From the NCBI GenBank assembly GCA_023229795.1, contig JALNYP010000012.1, positions 9,217 to 73,216 of the forward strand: a stretch of DNA of 64,000 nucleotides, written 5' to 3'. How positions within the stretch are numbered: the stretch's first letter is position 1; each line of letters begins with the position of its first letter. This document shows positions 6,757-16,489 of the stretch, piece by piece. Made by a program: the position numbers and the translations under genes. The stretch is from Syntrophobacterales bacterium (GTDB lineage: Bacteria; Desulfobacterota; Desulfobaccia; Desulfobaccales; 0-14-0-80-60-11). The notes under the pieces were generated by a model. It did not search any database and was not told where the DNA came from. It saw nothing but the letters and a program-made list of their open reading frames with translations.

Positions 6757-8995
6757 GCGCTCGTCCTCCAGCGAAGCTACGCCCCAGGAACATCGCAAGC
6801 GCCGCCGGGAGCGCATCCTCATCGCCATCCTGCTGGTCCTGGTGGTGGCCATTACCTCCCTGGAAATTCATCTGGTGCACCGGGGCGGCCAGCCGGTGAC
6901 CGGCAGTCTCCTGGCCTTCGGACTCCTCAATCTCAACACCTTCCTCCTGCTGCTCTTTACTTTCCTCATCTTCCGGCACCTGTCCAAACTCTTTTTAGAG
7001 AGGCGCCGCCGGGTCTTCGGCTCGCGGTTGCGCACCCGGCTGATCCTGACTTTCATCACCCTGACTTTGCTCCCCACCCTCTTTCTTTTCTTTATGGCCT
7101 GGCAGTTGATCTCCAGCCGGGTGGATTACTCCTGGGACCGCCAGGTGGAGCAGTCGCTGAATCAGGCCCTGAACCTAAGCCGGGATGTCGCTTCGGGGCT
7201 GAAGGGCAAACTCCTGGCCTGCGGCCGCCTGGTAAGCCTGGAACTGGCTCATAAAGAAGATTGGCGCGAGGAAGACCGGGCCTCGCTTTCGGCCTTCCTG
7301 AAAGAGCAGCGGGAAGTCCTGCATCTGACGGGGATAGAGATCTTTGATCCCCAGGGAGCCACGCTGGCCGCCAGTTACGCGCCTGACCTGGAACGCCTGC
7401 CGCCTGCGGTCCCGCCGTCGGGTGACTTGGCCGCGCTGGCCCCGGAAAAGATTATCCGGCAGACCGTTGCCCAGGGGGAACTTCTGACCCTGGCGGCGCC
7501 CCTCAAGGACGCGGCCGGTTCCCTGGAAGGTTACGCGGTGGTGCGTCAACTCATCCCCCAGGCGCAGCTCCTCCAGATCGCCGCGGCGGCCAAGAGCCTG
7601 GAGGACCTGCGCCGGCGGCATCTGCTCTTTAGCCCCGTCAAGGTCAGCCATTACCTGACCCTGATCATCGTCACCCTGATTGCTATCATGGCCGCCATCT
7701 GGCTGGCCTTTTACATGGCCCGGGAGATCACCACCCCCATTCGCCAACTGGCCGAAGGCACCATGAAGGTGGCGGGCGGGGATTATGATATCCATATCGA
7801 TCTGGAAGGCCAGGATGAAATCGGTTTCCTGGTGCAATCCTTCAACAAGATGACCCATGACTTGCAGCAGAGCCAGGCCCAACTGGCCGCGGCCTATCGC
7901 CAGTTGAGCGACAGCCACGCCCTGATTTCCACCCAGAAGCGGGACATGGAGATCCTCTTGAAAAACGTGGCCGCAGGGGTGATCGGCATCGACGCGGAGG
8001 GCCGGGTAACCAGCATCAACGATTCCGCCGCCCAGATGCTGCGCCTCAAGCGGGAAGACATCCTGGGCCGGGACTGCCGGCTGTTGCTGCCCCCCGGGGA
8101 ATTCAACCGCATGGCCGACGTGGTGGCCGCGGCCCGCAAGTCCTCCCGGGGTACGGTGGCCAGGCCCCTCCACCTGGTCTTGCCGGATCAGACCCTCTAC
8201 CTCCTGGTCAAGACCACGGCTTTAAGGGATGAGGGGGGACAGGATCTGGGGGTGGTGCTGGTCTTCGAGGATTTGACGGAACTGGAGCGGGCCCAGCGGT
8301 TGGCGGCCTGGCGGGAAGTGGCCCGGCGGATCGCCCACGAAGTGAAAAATCCCTTGACCCCCATCAAGCTGGCGACCCAGCGCCTGCAACGCCGCTTCCT
8401 CGGCCGCCTGGGTGAGGATGCCCCGATCTTCGACGAATGCACCCAGATCATCATCACCCAGGTGGATGAACTCAAGAACCTGGTCAATGAATTCTCCCGG
8501 TTTGCCCGGCTGCCCCAATTGACCCCGGGCCCCCAGGACCTCAACGCCCTGATCCGGGACACCCTGCTGCTCTACCGGGAGGTCCAGCCCCGGGTCACCC
8601 TGGAGTTCCGTCCTTGTCCGGACCTGCCGCTCCTGCTCCTGGACGGGGAGCAGGTCAAACGGCTGCTCCTCAATCTGCTGGATAACGCCCTGGCCTCCAT
8701 CAAAGGAACCGGAACCATCACGGTCTCTCTGCGGCGAAGTCCGGCTGACGGCCGGGTGGAACTCACCGTGGCCGACACCGGCGCCGGGGTGCCGGACCGG
8801 GACAAGGCCCGGCTCTTCGAACCTTACTTTTCCACCAAGCGGGGCGGCACCGGCCTGGGGCTGGCCATCGTCAATTCCATCGTAGCCGAGCACCAGGGGT
8901 TTATCCGGGTAGAGGACAACGTGCCCCGGGGCGCCCGGTTCATCATCGACCTTCCCATGCATAGGGCCGAATATGCCGACACTGCTGGTAGTTGA
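6746..8995 (+). CDS. ntrY: NtrY-like sensor histidine kinase
   Basis: 749 residues. The N-terminal part has several transmembrane helices (about 27-45, 53-72, 92-115), an extracytoplasmic segment and a helix near 307-327. HAMP follows (about 327-385, TTPIRQLAEG), then a PAS domain (about 395-510), a DHp with IAHEVKNPLTPIKLATQRL (the NtrY/NtrB-type H-box) and an HATPase with NLLDNALASI and GTGLGLAI. This order and the poly-TM N-terminus match NtrY, partner of NtrX. It overlaps both neighbours (11 bp upstream, 23 bp downstream), so translation is coupled and the response regulator is its probable partner. The signal is unknown. Confidence 0.82.
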   Translation: MPRKRSSSSEATPQEHRKRRRERILIAILLVLVVAITSLEIHLVHRGGQPVTGSLLAFGLLNLNTFLLLLFTFLIFRHLSKLFLERRRRVFGSRLRTRLILTFITLTLLPTLFLFFMAWQLISSRVDYSWDRQVEQSLNQALNLSRDVASGLKGKLLACGRLVSLELAHKEDWREEDRASLSAFLKEQREVLHLTGIEIFDPQGATLAASYAPDLERLPPAVPPSGDLAALAPEKIIRQTVAQGELLTLAAPLKDAAGSLEGYAVVRQLIPQAQLLQIAAAAKSLEDLRRRHLLFSPVKVSHYLTLIIVTLIAIMAAIWLAFYMAREITTPIRQLAEGTMKVAGGDYDIHIDLEGQDEIGFLVQSFNKMTHDLQQSQAQLAAAYRQLSDSHALISTQKRDMEILLKNVAAGVIGIDAEGRVTSINDSAAQMLRLKREDILGRDCRLLLPPGEFNRMADVVAAARKSSRGTVARPLHLVLPDQTLYLLVKTTALRDEGGQDLGVVLVFEDLTELERAQRLAAWREVARRIAHEVKNPLTPIKLATQRLQRRFLGRLGEDAPIFDECTQIIITQVDELKNLVNEFSRFARLPQLTPGPQDLNALIRDTLLLYREVQPRVTLEFRPCPDLPLLLLDGEQVKRLLLNLLDNALASIKGTGTITVSLRRSPADGRVELTVADTGAGVPDRDKARLFEPYFSTKRGGTGLGLAIVNSIVAEHQGFIRVEDNVPRGARFIIDLPMHRAEYADTAGS

Positions 8996-10355
8996 CGACG
9001 AGCCCCAGATCCTGCAAGTGGTCTCGGGCATTCTCCGGGACGAGGGCTTCGAGGTGGTTTCCGCCCCGGACGGGGAGACCGCGCTCAAGCTGGTGGGAGA
9101 GGCGGCCCCGGATTTGGTGCTCCTGGACATTTCCTTGCCGGGCATTGACGGCCTTGAAGTCCTGCAGGAGCTGAAGCGGCGTTTTCCATCCCTGCCGGTG
9201 GTGATGATTTCCGCCTACGGCTCCGTGGAAAACGCAGTCAAGGCCACCCGCCTGGGAGCCTACGATTTCATCGAGAAGCCGCCCCACGCCGACAAGATTC
9301 TGCTCACGGTGCGCAACGGCCTGGAACTGGCCCGCCTGTCCGAGGAGAACCGGCGGTTGCGCCAGCAGGCCGCGCCGGAGCGGGAGATCATCGGCAAGAG
9401 CGAGGCCATGCGCAAGCTCAAGGAGACCTTGACTCTGGTGGCCCCCACCAACGCCTCGGTGCTCATCACCGGAGAAAACGGCACCGGCAAGGAGCTGGTG
9501 GCCCGGGCCCTCCATGCCTATAGCCGCCGCTCCCACCGGCCCTTTGTGGAAGTCAACTGCGCCGCCATTCCCGAAGACCTGATCGAAAGCGAGCTCTTCG
9601 GCCATGAAAAAGGGGCCTTCACCGGGGCCACGGAACGCTACCGCGGCAAGTTCGACCTGGCCCACGAAGGCACCCTCTTCCTGGACGAGATCGGCGACAT
9701 GAGCCTCAAGACCCAGGCCAAGATCCTGCGCATCCTGGAGGAACAGCGCTTCGAGCGGGTCGGGGGCCAGCGCTCCATCCAGGTGGACGTGCGCGTCGTG
9801 GCCGCCACCAACAAGAATCTGGAGGAGGAGATCGCCAGGGGAGCCTTCCGGGAAGACCTCTACCACCGCATCAATGTCATTCCCCTCATTGTGCCGCCCT
9901 TAAGGGAGCGCCGGGAAGACATTCCCCTGCTGGCGGCCCGCTTCCTCAAGGACCTGGCCCGGGAAAACGACGCCCCGGCCAAGACCTTCAGCCCCGAGGC
10001 CCTGGAGGCCCTGGCCTCCCAGCCCTGGCCGGGCAATGTGCGGGAACTGAAAAACTTTGTCTGGCGGGTGGCCATCTTGAGCCCCAAGCCGGTCATCGTT
10101 ATGTCCGACCTGCCCTTCACCGCGCCGGAAAAGGCCCAGGACGAAGGTGGCGAGGCGGAATTCATCGATCCCTTTCTCCAGGTGCCCTCCTTCCGGGAGG
10201 CCCGGGCCCTCTTTGAAAGGCAGTTTCTGCGGCGCAAGCTGGCGGAATGCCGGGGCAACGTCAGCCTGCTGGCTGAGAAAATCGGCCTGGAACGCTCCCA
10301 TCTGTATCGGAAACTCAAGGCTTACGGCTTGGAGCCGGGGAAGGAAGAAGGGTAG
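8973..10355 (+). CDS. sigma-54-dependent response regulator, NtrX/NtrC type
   Basis: 460 residues. Receiver domain with acidic pocket DDE and phospho-Asp in LLDISLPG (about residue 53); AAA+ domain with Walker A GENGTGKE and an intact GAFTGA loop that contacts sigma-54; Fis-type helix-turn-helix at the end (NVSLLAEKIGLERSHLYRKL). It activates sigma-54 promoters after phosphorylation, probably by the preceding NtrY-like kinase whose gene it overlaps by 23 bp. NtrX is the best guess by gene neighbourhood, but the target genes cannot be told from the sequence. Confidence 0.88.
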   Translation: MPTLLVVDDEPQILQVVSGILRDEGFEVVSAPDGETALKLVGEAAPDLVLLDISLPGIDGLEVLQELKRRFPSLPVVMISAYGSVENAVKATRLGAYDFIEKPPHADKILLTVRNGLELARLSEENRRLRQQAAPEREIIGKSEAMRKLKETLTLVAPTNASVLITGENGTGKELVARALHAYSRRSHRPFVEVNCAAIPEDLIESELFGHEKGAFTGATERYRGKFDLAHEGTLFLDEIGDMSLKTQAKILRILEEQRFERVGGQRSIQVDVRVVAATNKNLEEEIARGAFREDLYHRINVIPLIVPPLRERREDIPLLAARFLKDLARENDAPAKTFSPEALEALASQPWPGNVRELKNFVWRVAILSPKPVIVMSDLPFTAPEKAQDEGGEAEFIDPFLQVPSFREARALFERQFLRRKLAECRGNVSLLAEKIGLERSHLYRKLKAYGLEPGKEEG

Positions 10356-10409
10356 GGGGAAAAAATCTGAATGAGGCGAGGTATAAAGAATTCAAGGCAT
10401 CGCGGACCG

Positions 10410-10437
10410 CGGCGGGCGAAACCCCGCCGTTTTTTTT
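10410..10437 (+). terminator. rho-independent terminator
   Basis: CGGCGGG-cgaaac-CCCGCCG followed by eight T. It lies 55 bp after the response-regulator gene and ends the cvpA/mazG/kinase cluster. Confidence 0.85.
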
Positions 10438-10540
10438 GGGGCAGCCCGCTAAATTTGGTGGGGGTATCTCCGAGAATTTGTAAAATTAATTTTTATCCGG
10501 CTGTGTCGATAACCTCCTTATAAATTCTGCTTCTGAAAAG

Positions 10541-11992
10541 GTGGAAAATCAGAGGTGGGGCTGGTACAGTAACGATACGCTACAGCAGTGTCCGGGCCGC
10601 GAGGTAGATCAAGACGTGATTGTTCAAGCTAATTCCCAGCCGCAAGAGGCCGGCCCGCCTGATAACGCCAGGCCGGTAACCCTGTTTTCCGCCACCATTA
10701 TTGTCGTCGCCAACATGATCGGCACCGGGGTCTTCACCACCCTGGGCCTCCAGGTGGCCAGCCTGCACTCGCCGTTTGCCGTCCTCATGCTCTGGGTCTT
10801 GGGCGGGGTGGGGGCTTTTTGCGGCGCCATGTGCTATGGAGAGCTGGGCGCCATGATGCCCAGGTCCGGCGGGGAGTACACCTACCTGTCGAAAATCTAT
10901 CATCCGGCCATCGGCTTCCTGTCGGGCTGGGTGTCCCTGGTGGCCGGCTTTGCCGCGCCCATCGCGCTGGCGGCCATTGCCCTGGGCGAATACGCCGGCG
11001 CCCTGTACCCGGGCATCGACAAGACAGTCATCGCGGTGGCCGCCATCGTCATCCTCTCCATCGTGCACCTGACGGATGTGAAATTCGGCTGCCATTTTCA
11101 GAACCTGTTCACGGTGGGCAAAATCCTGATCATCGTCTCGCTCATCGTCCTGGGCTTTGTCGTGGCCCATCCCCAGCCCCTGGCCTTAGTACCATCCCGC
11201 GGCGACCTGAAAGCGGTATTCAGCCCGGCCTTCGCCATTTCCCTGGTGTATGTCTTTTACGCCTATTCCGGCTGGAACTCCTCGTCCTATATTGCCGGGG
11301 AGATTCGCCGGCCCGAAAGGAACCTGCCGCTGTCGCTGTTTCTGGGGGCCACCTTCGTTTCCCTCTGTTATATCCTGATCAATTATATTTTTCTCCGTAC
11401 GGTCCCGATCCAGGAGTTGGCCGGAGCCATCGACGTGGGCTACCTGTCGGCTAAGTCCATCTTCGGCCGGGGCGGCGGCACGGTCATGACGCTCCTGATC
11501 TGCCTGGCCCTGATCTCCAGCCTCAGTTCCCTGATCATGGTGGGCCCCCGGGTGACGCATACCATGTGCGAGGACCTGGAACCCTTACGCTTTCTGACCA
11601 GGAGGAACCAGCGCGGCGCTCCGGTCTTTGCGGTGATCCTGCAATCCGGGGTGGCGATCCTGCTGACTTTGACTTCGACGTTTAACGCGGTGTTGACCTA
11701 TGTGGGGTTCACCCTGGCCCTGTTCGCCTCCATGACTGTTTTGGGGGTCTTCGTCCTGCGCCTGAAGCAGCCGCAGGCGGCAAGACCCTTCAAGACCTGG
11801 GGGTACCCGGTGACGCCGGCGATTTTTCTGGTGCTCTACGGCTGGATGCTCTGCTATCTGTTCATCGACCGGCCGCTGCCGTCGGCCTGCGGCCTGTTGA
11901 CCGTGGCCTCGGGGCTGGTGTTTTACCGGCTCCTGACGCCGACGCGCCTTGGTAAATCGCCAACCAAAATTGTGGGAAAATTGTTACCTTAA
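10541..11992 (+). CDS. APC superfamily amino acid permease
   Basis: About 12 hydrophobic helices. The first contains the APC signature 'NMIGTGVF' with the Gly-rich substrate-binding kink, followed by 'GALCYGELGAMMPRSGGEY'-type TM2-3 sequence. It is a probable amino acid:cation symporter or exchanger in the inner membrane. The frame opens with GTG at 10541 (483 residues), but conserved sequence begins near residue 45. A GTG at 10616 preceded by GAGG is an equally good start giving 458 residues. Substrate not predictable. Confidence 0.85.
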   Translation: MENQRWGWYSNDTLQQCPGREVDQDVIVQANSQPQEAGPPDNARPVTLFSATIIVVANMIGTGVFTTLGLQVASLHSPFAVLMLWVLGGVGAFCGAMCYGELGAMMPRSGGEYTYLSKIYHPAIGFLSGWVSLVAGFAAPIALAAIALGEYAGALYPGIDKTVIAVAAIVILSIVHLTDVKFGCHFQNLFTVGKILIIVSLIVLGFVVAHPQPLALVPSRGDLKAVFSPAFAISLVYVFYAYSGWNSSSYIAGEIRRPERNLPLSLFLGATFVSLCYILINYIFLRTVPIQELAGAIDVGYLSAKSIFGRGGGTVMTLLICLALISSLSSLIMVGPRVTHTMCEDLEPLRFLTRRNQRGAPVFAVILQSGVAILLTLTSTFNAVLTYVGFTLALFASMTVLGVFVLRLKQPQAARPFKTWGYPVTPAIFLVLYGWMLCYLFIDRPLPSACGLLTVASGLVFYRLLTPTRLGKSPTKIVGKLLP

Positions 11993-12007
11993 GGAAGAGT
12001 GGGGGAG

Positions 12008-13192
12008 ATGACGATACGACAGGTGAAGCGATGGGTGGGCTTCATGGTGATCCTGGTCCTGGCTCAGGGGGGCTTTCCGGCCTGGGCCGCGGATAGCGAG
12101 ACCGGCGGGGGGGCGGGCCTGGCAGACGAGGCCGCCGGCCAGGGCAACCCGGTCTATAATGATTACGCCCGGTATATCGCCGGCCTCAGCCACCCGGAGG
12201 GCAGCCTGGCGGCGGATGAAGGCAAGCCGGCCTGGGTCAGTTATGCCAAGGCGATCCAGCGGAGTTGGCAGAGCTTCGATAAGAGGCTGGCGCGCATGCG
12301 GGATTGGCGCGCCCGGGAGCTGAACGGCGCGGCCGCGGCCACCATTTTCTACCCCTTTAGCGGCCCGGATTTTGTCAATATCTCTACCCTATTTCCCCAG
12401 GCCAAAACTTACCTCATGATCGCGTTGGAACCCGTGGGCGAACTCCCGGATTTTTCCGCCCAGAGCGGCATGAATTTCTTTGGCCGCCTGCAAGGTTCTC
12501 TCTATGAGCTGCTCAACCTGGACTTTTTCATCACCAAAAAAATGGCCAGTTGCCTGAAGGTCCAAGAACTCAAGGGGGTTCTCCCGGTCCTGCTATTTTT
12601 CCTGGCCCGGGATCAGGCCCGGGTGCTCGACGTCCGTTATTGGGTCATGAAACCGGATGGCTCCACGGAGGAGGCCCCGGCGTTGGAGCGGCGGCGGCCC
12701 GGCGACGGCATTCCCGGCGTCCGCATCGTCTTTCAAAGCCCGGGCTCGACGGAAAACCAGACTCTCTACTATTTCCGCTTCAACCTCGGCAATGACTCCT
12801 ATGCCAAGAACCAGCATTTCGTCTCGTTCTTAAAAGGCTTCGGCCCCATGATCACCTTTGTCAAGGCCGCCTCCTACCTGATGTTCAGGCCCGGCTTTTC
12901 GGACATCAGAGGCTTCATCCTGGACCAGAGCCTGAACGTGCTGCAAGCCGATTCGGCCATTCCGCTGAAATACTTTGACCCCGCGGTCTGGAATTTTAAG
13001 TTTTACGGGACCTATAGAGGCCCCATCGCGCTGTTCAAAAACCGCAATCAGCCGGATCTGGCCGCGATCTATAAAAAGGGCCAGGACGTGTATCCGCTCC
13101 CCTTCGGCATTGACTACCAGCACCGCCTCAACACCTCCAACCTCATGTTCGCGTCCAAGAAGGTTAAGTTAGCCTCTGAGGAAGCCAGGTGA
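12008..13192 (+). CDS. exported protein of unknown function
   Basis: 394 residues from the ATG at 12008, preferred over the GTG at 11999 because GGAAG at 11993-11997 is well spaced. It has a Sec signal peptide (basic start, hydrophobic core, cleavage near AWA-AD). The mature part contains 'FYPFSGPDFVNISTLFP' and a long alpha/beta region without repeats or a recognisable catalytic motif. I do not recognise the family. It lies 15 bp after the permease and is coupled to the next gene (4-bp overlap region), so the pair likely works together in the periplasm. Confidence 0.6.
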   Translation: MTIRQVKRWVGFMVILVLAQGGFPAWAADSETGGGAGLADEAAGQGNPVYNDYARYIAGLSHPEGSLAADEGKPAWVSYAKAIQRSWQSFDKRLARMRDWRARELNGAAAATIFYPFSGPDFVNISTLFPQAKTYLMIALEPVGELPDFSAQSGMNFFGRLQGSLYELLNLDFFITKKMASCLKVQELKGVLPVLLFFLARDQARVLDVRYWVMKPDGSTEEAPALERRRPGDGIPGVRIVFQSPGSTENQTLYYFRFNLGNDSYAKNQHFVSFLKGFGPMITFVKAASYLMFRPGFSDIRGFILDQSLNVLQADSAIPLKYFDPAVWNFKFYGTYRGPIALFKNRNQPDLAAIYKKGQDVYPLPFGIDYQHRLNTSNLMFASKKVKLASEEAR

Positions 13193-13194
13193 CC

Positions 13195-14145
13195 ATGGGA
13201 AGGCGCCTGAACCTGGCTGCTGCGGTCCTGCTGGCCGTCTGCTGCGTGGGCTCTCTGAAAGTGAACTGCGCCGGCGCCGCCTCGCCGCTGCTGCCGCCGT
13301 GCACCTCGGGTCCGGATTGGCGTCCCCTGTCCGAGCGGGCGGACCCCAAACTCCAGGCCGGGCTGGAGCAAACCTTGAAGCGGCACCCCCTCTGGCAGTC
13401 CCTGATCGCTCAGAAGAAAATGGCGGTGGGGCTGGTGGACCTGGCGGACTGCAAGGCGCCGCGCTGGGCCCGGGTCAACGGTCAGGAGATGATGTACGCC
13501 GCCAGCCTGCCCAAGCTCGCCATCCTCCTGACCGCCTGCCAGGGCTTCGAAGACGGCACCTTGAAAGAGACTCCGGAGATCGACACCGACCTGGTGGAGA
13601 TGATTCGCCGGTCGGACAATCAGGCCGCCAACCGCATGATTGAACGGCTCGGCTTGTGGAGAATTGCCAGGGTCATCCAGGACCCCCGCTATCGTTTTTA
13701 TGACCCCAGGAGCGGCGGGGGCCTGTGGATGGGCCGGGAGTATGCCCTGTACAGCCTGGAGAATCCCGAACCTCTGCAGGGTCTGTTCCACGCCGCCTCG
13801 GTCGATCAGGTCTGCCGGTTCTATTATCTGCTGGCCAGCGGCAAGCTGGTCAGCCCGGCGCGCTCGCAGCAGATGCTGAAAATTCTGGCGTTTCCCGACC
13901 TGCACGACAAGTTCGTCAAAATGCTGGAACCGACCATATCTCTGGGCCGGGTCTACCGGAAATCCGGCGAATGGCGGGGGAGTTACTCGGACTCGATCCT
14001 GGTCTGGGGTGAGTCCCGGCGGCGCTATATCCTGGCCGCCATCGTCCTGCACCCGCAGGGAGAGCAGATTCTCCGGGACTTGCTCCCGGCAGTGGAAGGC
14101 CTCCTGAGGGTAAGCCCGTCTTCCGGCTCCCCAAAAGGAGGCTGA
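13195..14145 (+). CDS. exported beta-lactamase/PBP-fold serine hydrolase
   Basis: 316 residues from the ATG at 13195; a GTG at 13189 overlapping the upstream stop is possible. Signal peptide, then a class A beta-lactamase-like domain with SLPK (SxxK nucleophile), SDN (RRSDNQAANR) and KSG (YRKSGEW) in the correct order and spacing. I do not see the omega-loop ExxLN of true class A enzymes (general base Glu166), so it is more likely a PBP-like carboxypeptidase, esterase or non-hydrolytic relative than a resistance enzyme. Probably periplasmic. Follows the unknown exported protein directly. Confidence 0.72.
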   Translation: MGRRLNLAAAVLLAVCCVGSLKVNCAGAASPLLPPCTSGPDWRPLSERADPKLQAGLEQTLKRHPLWQSLIAQKKMAVGLVDLADCKAPRWARVNGQEMMYAASLPKLAILLTACQGFEDGTLKETPEIDTDLVEMIRRSDNQAANRMIERLGLWRIARVIQDPRYRFYDPRSGGGLWMGREYALYSLENPEPLQGLFHAASVDQVCRFYYLLASGKLVSPARSQQMLKILAFPDLHDKFVKMLEPTISLGRVYRKSGEWRGSYSDSILVWGESRRRYILAAIVLHPQGEQILRDLLPAVEGLLRVSPSSGSPKGG

Positions 14146-14348
14146 AGGCTTAGCTCATCTTGAGCCCGAAAGGGGAGTCACCGGCAGGTCTTGGAAGATT
14201 TTTTGGAAGGGCAGACGGAGGATGGCGATGATTCATCAGCCTCATGATTCTGGCCGGTCAGCGCCGCGGCAACGGCTTGATCAGCTCCCGATGGACCTCA
14301 TCAGTGAGCCGAACCTGGATAACCTGGGCCCGCCCGTTACCTGCCAAA

Positions 14349-14374
14349 ATAAAAAGCCAGACTCGCGGCTGGCG
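14349..14374 (-). terminator. rho-independent terminator of the SulP gene
   Basis: Read on the minus strand: GCCAG-(8 nt)-CTGGC followed by TTTTTATTTT. It lies 50 bp downstream of the sulP stop. The rest of 14146-14422 has no gene I can support. Confidence 0.55.
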
Positions 14375-14422
14375 AAACGAACCTGGCTCTGGCCTCAGTC
14401 CTGCTCATCTTGGCATGATAAC

Positions 14423-16135
14423 TCAAGACTCGTCCTCTGGTTCTCTATCTTCCTTGGATTTTTCCTTTTTGAGCTCATTCAACACTTCTCCGATCGAAGG
14501 GTAAAGATTAAAGCCCGCTCGGGTGTGAAAACGGGTGCTCTTAAACACCGTCCGAAAATGCCCTTTGGCGTTGCAGATGCCCAGGACAATGCCTCGACTC
14601 TTAAGGTCGTTGTGAAGTTCGTCCAGCATCTCGGAGGCATTCACATCCATATCCGCGATGGCCTCGGCATTGATGAGGAAGAAAGTGACCTGTGGTCTGG
14701 CCGAATCGATCAACTCCCGAACTCGCCTGGCGAAATAGGCGGCATTAAAAAAGTAGATGGGCGCGCCAAACCGGTAGATCATTAAACCCGGCACCACCGG
14801 CGGCCGGGTAATGGTTTCATGAGGCCGGGCCAGCCGGTGCAGGACGAGAATAATGGCGAAAACCACCGCCACCAAGATGCCGATCATGAGGCCCGCGATC
14901 AGAACCGCGGCGGTGGTGGCCAGGCTGAAGTAGGCCGAAGCTGGCCGCGTGCGCCACGCGGTTATAACTTCTCTGAGGCTGAACAGTTTGAATCCCGCCA
15001 CGACGATGATCGCCGAAAGCGCCACGATTGGCAGTTGTTTGAGGAGATCGGTGGAATAGAGCAGAAACAGGGCAAGAAGGATGGCGGCGAAGAACCCGGC
15101 AAACTGGGTGCGCCCGCCGTATTGATCATTCACCACGGTGCGCGATTGACTGCCCCCGAGCGCAAAACCTTGGCAAAGACCTGCCCCCACATTGGCCAGA
15201 CCCAAAGCGATCAACTCCTGGTTAGGGGCTATACGATACCGCCCTTTCGTGGCAAAGGCCCGCGCCGTAATTGCGGTGTCCACATAGGAAACGAGGGCCA
15301 GACCCACGCTGAAGGGCAACATATTGAGAATATCTTCGAAACTAACCTTGGGCAGCGCGGGCCACGGCAGTCCGGCGGGAACGGCTCCGACGGTCTTGAT
15401 TCCCAGGCTTCCCAAATCCCACCAGATTACCGCCCCCGCAGCGAGAACCATGACGAAGACGGCCTCGGGAAGCTTGGGAATAAACCGGAGCAGGACCAAT
15501 CCCAAGAGGCAGGCTAGCCCCATATACAAGGTGAGCGGGTGATAGGTGTGGATCTTGGCGCCCAATTCCCATAATCGCAGAAAAAAATCTTCCTGTTTGA
15601 GGTCAATCCCGGAAATTCCGCTCACTTGACTTAAGATGATGATCAGGGCCATACCGTTGAGAAAACCGATGACCACGGATTTAGGGATGAAGTCGGAAAC
15701 GAACCCTACCCGGGCCAATCCTCCGACCACCTGTATGATTCCCACCATGATGGCCTGCATCATGACCAGGGCCAGGTAGCGGGCCGGGTCGGCCCCCGCG
15801 GCGAACGTTGCCAGGGAGGTGGCCACCAGAATCGCTACCGTGGCCTCCGAACCAATGATAAGTTGGCGAGAGGTGCCAAAGAGGCCATAGATTGCCAAAG
15901 CCAGCAAGGAGCCATAAAGGCCGTTAATGACGTTCAGACCGGCCATTTGGGAGTAGGCCAGCGCCGCGGGAATGGTCACCATGAAAATGAGCAGACCGGC
16001 CAGCACGTCGCCCGGCAAATAGTTCATTTTATAATTCCGCAGCAGATCAAGCCGCAGCATGGCGGTGGCGCCGTCGGGCGACGAGACCACCATTTCGTAC
16101 CCCTCGTTTCCCTTTTTTCTTTTTCTACTTACCAT
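14423..16135 (-). CDS. SulP family anion permease with STAS domain
   Basis: About 570 residues from the ATG at 16135; a GTG at 16144 is possible. It has 10-14 membrane helices with the SulP signature near the start (GDVLAGLLIFMVTIPAALAY-type) and 'GSEATVAILV', then a C-terminal cytoplasmic STAS domain (about 435-560). SulP proteins carry sulfate, bicarbonate or other anions. A sulfate role would suit a sulfate-reducing lineage, but substrate cannot be read from the sequence. Transcribed alone, divergent from the DUF475 gene, with its own terminator. Confidence 0.9.
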   Translation of the reverse strand: MVSRKRKKGNEGYEMVVSSPDGATAMLRLDLLRNYKMNYLPGDVLAGLLIFMVTIPAALAYSQMAGLNVINGLYGSLLALAIYGLFGTSRQLIIGSEATVAILVATSLATFAAGADPARYLALVMMQAIMVGIIQVVGGLARVGFVSDFIPKSVVIGFLNGMALIIILSQVSGISGIDLKQEDFFLRLWELGAKIHTYHPLTLYMGLACLLGLVLLRFIPKLPEAVFVMVLAAGAVIWWDLGSLGIKTVGAVPAGLPWPALPKVSFEDILNMLPFSVGLALVSYVDTAITARAFATKGRYRIAPNQELIALGLANVGAGLCQGFALGGSQSRTVVNDQYGGRTQFAGFFAAILLALFLLYSTDLLKQLPIVALSAIIVVAGFKLFSLREVITAWRTRPASAYFSLATTAAVLIAGLMIGILVAVVFAIILVLHRLARPHETITRPPVVPGLMIYRFGAPIYFFNAAYFARRVRELIDSARPQVTFFLINAEAIADMDVNASEMLDELHNDLKSRGIVLGICNAKGHFRTVFKSTRFHTRAGFNLYPSIGEVLNELKKEKSKEDREPEDES

Positions 16136-16489
16136 TCTCTCCACCCCTTGGCACCTCGGTCCTTAATTTATTTTATTAGCATTCTCCAGGGGAAAATCCA
16201 GCCTAACTTGCTCTCTGAATAAATTTATTTTTTTTTACGCGTAGCTGTAGTGGGAGAGCGATTGTCCGAGATAGCTGAAGGCGGCTAGCCATTTATAAAT
16301 TTTGCAACATATGGATTTTTAAATATAAATCTGACCGGTTTACATAACGAATCTAATGATTAATTTTGCAAGAGAATAGCAAGACTGTTGAGCAACTTGA
16401 GGTCAGTTTGAACGTCAGGCCGATACCGGAATAGCGGAACCAGGCCCCCGGCACCGGGTTGACCGAGTTAATAGCAGAATGGGTTATTT

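Noticed and set aside
14222..14785. 187-codon plus-strand frame across the end of the SulP gene
   Set aside because: It lies antisense to the STAS domain, whose coding is clear. A 28-codon minus frame below it (ending LTDEVHRELIKPLPRR) looks coding-like but has no start and crosses the terminator.
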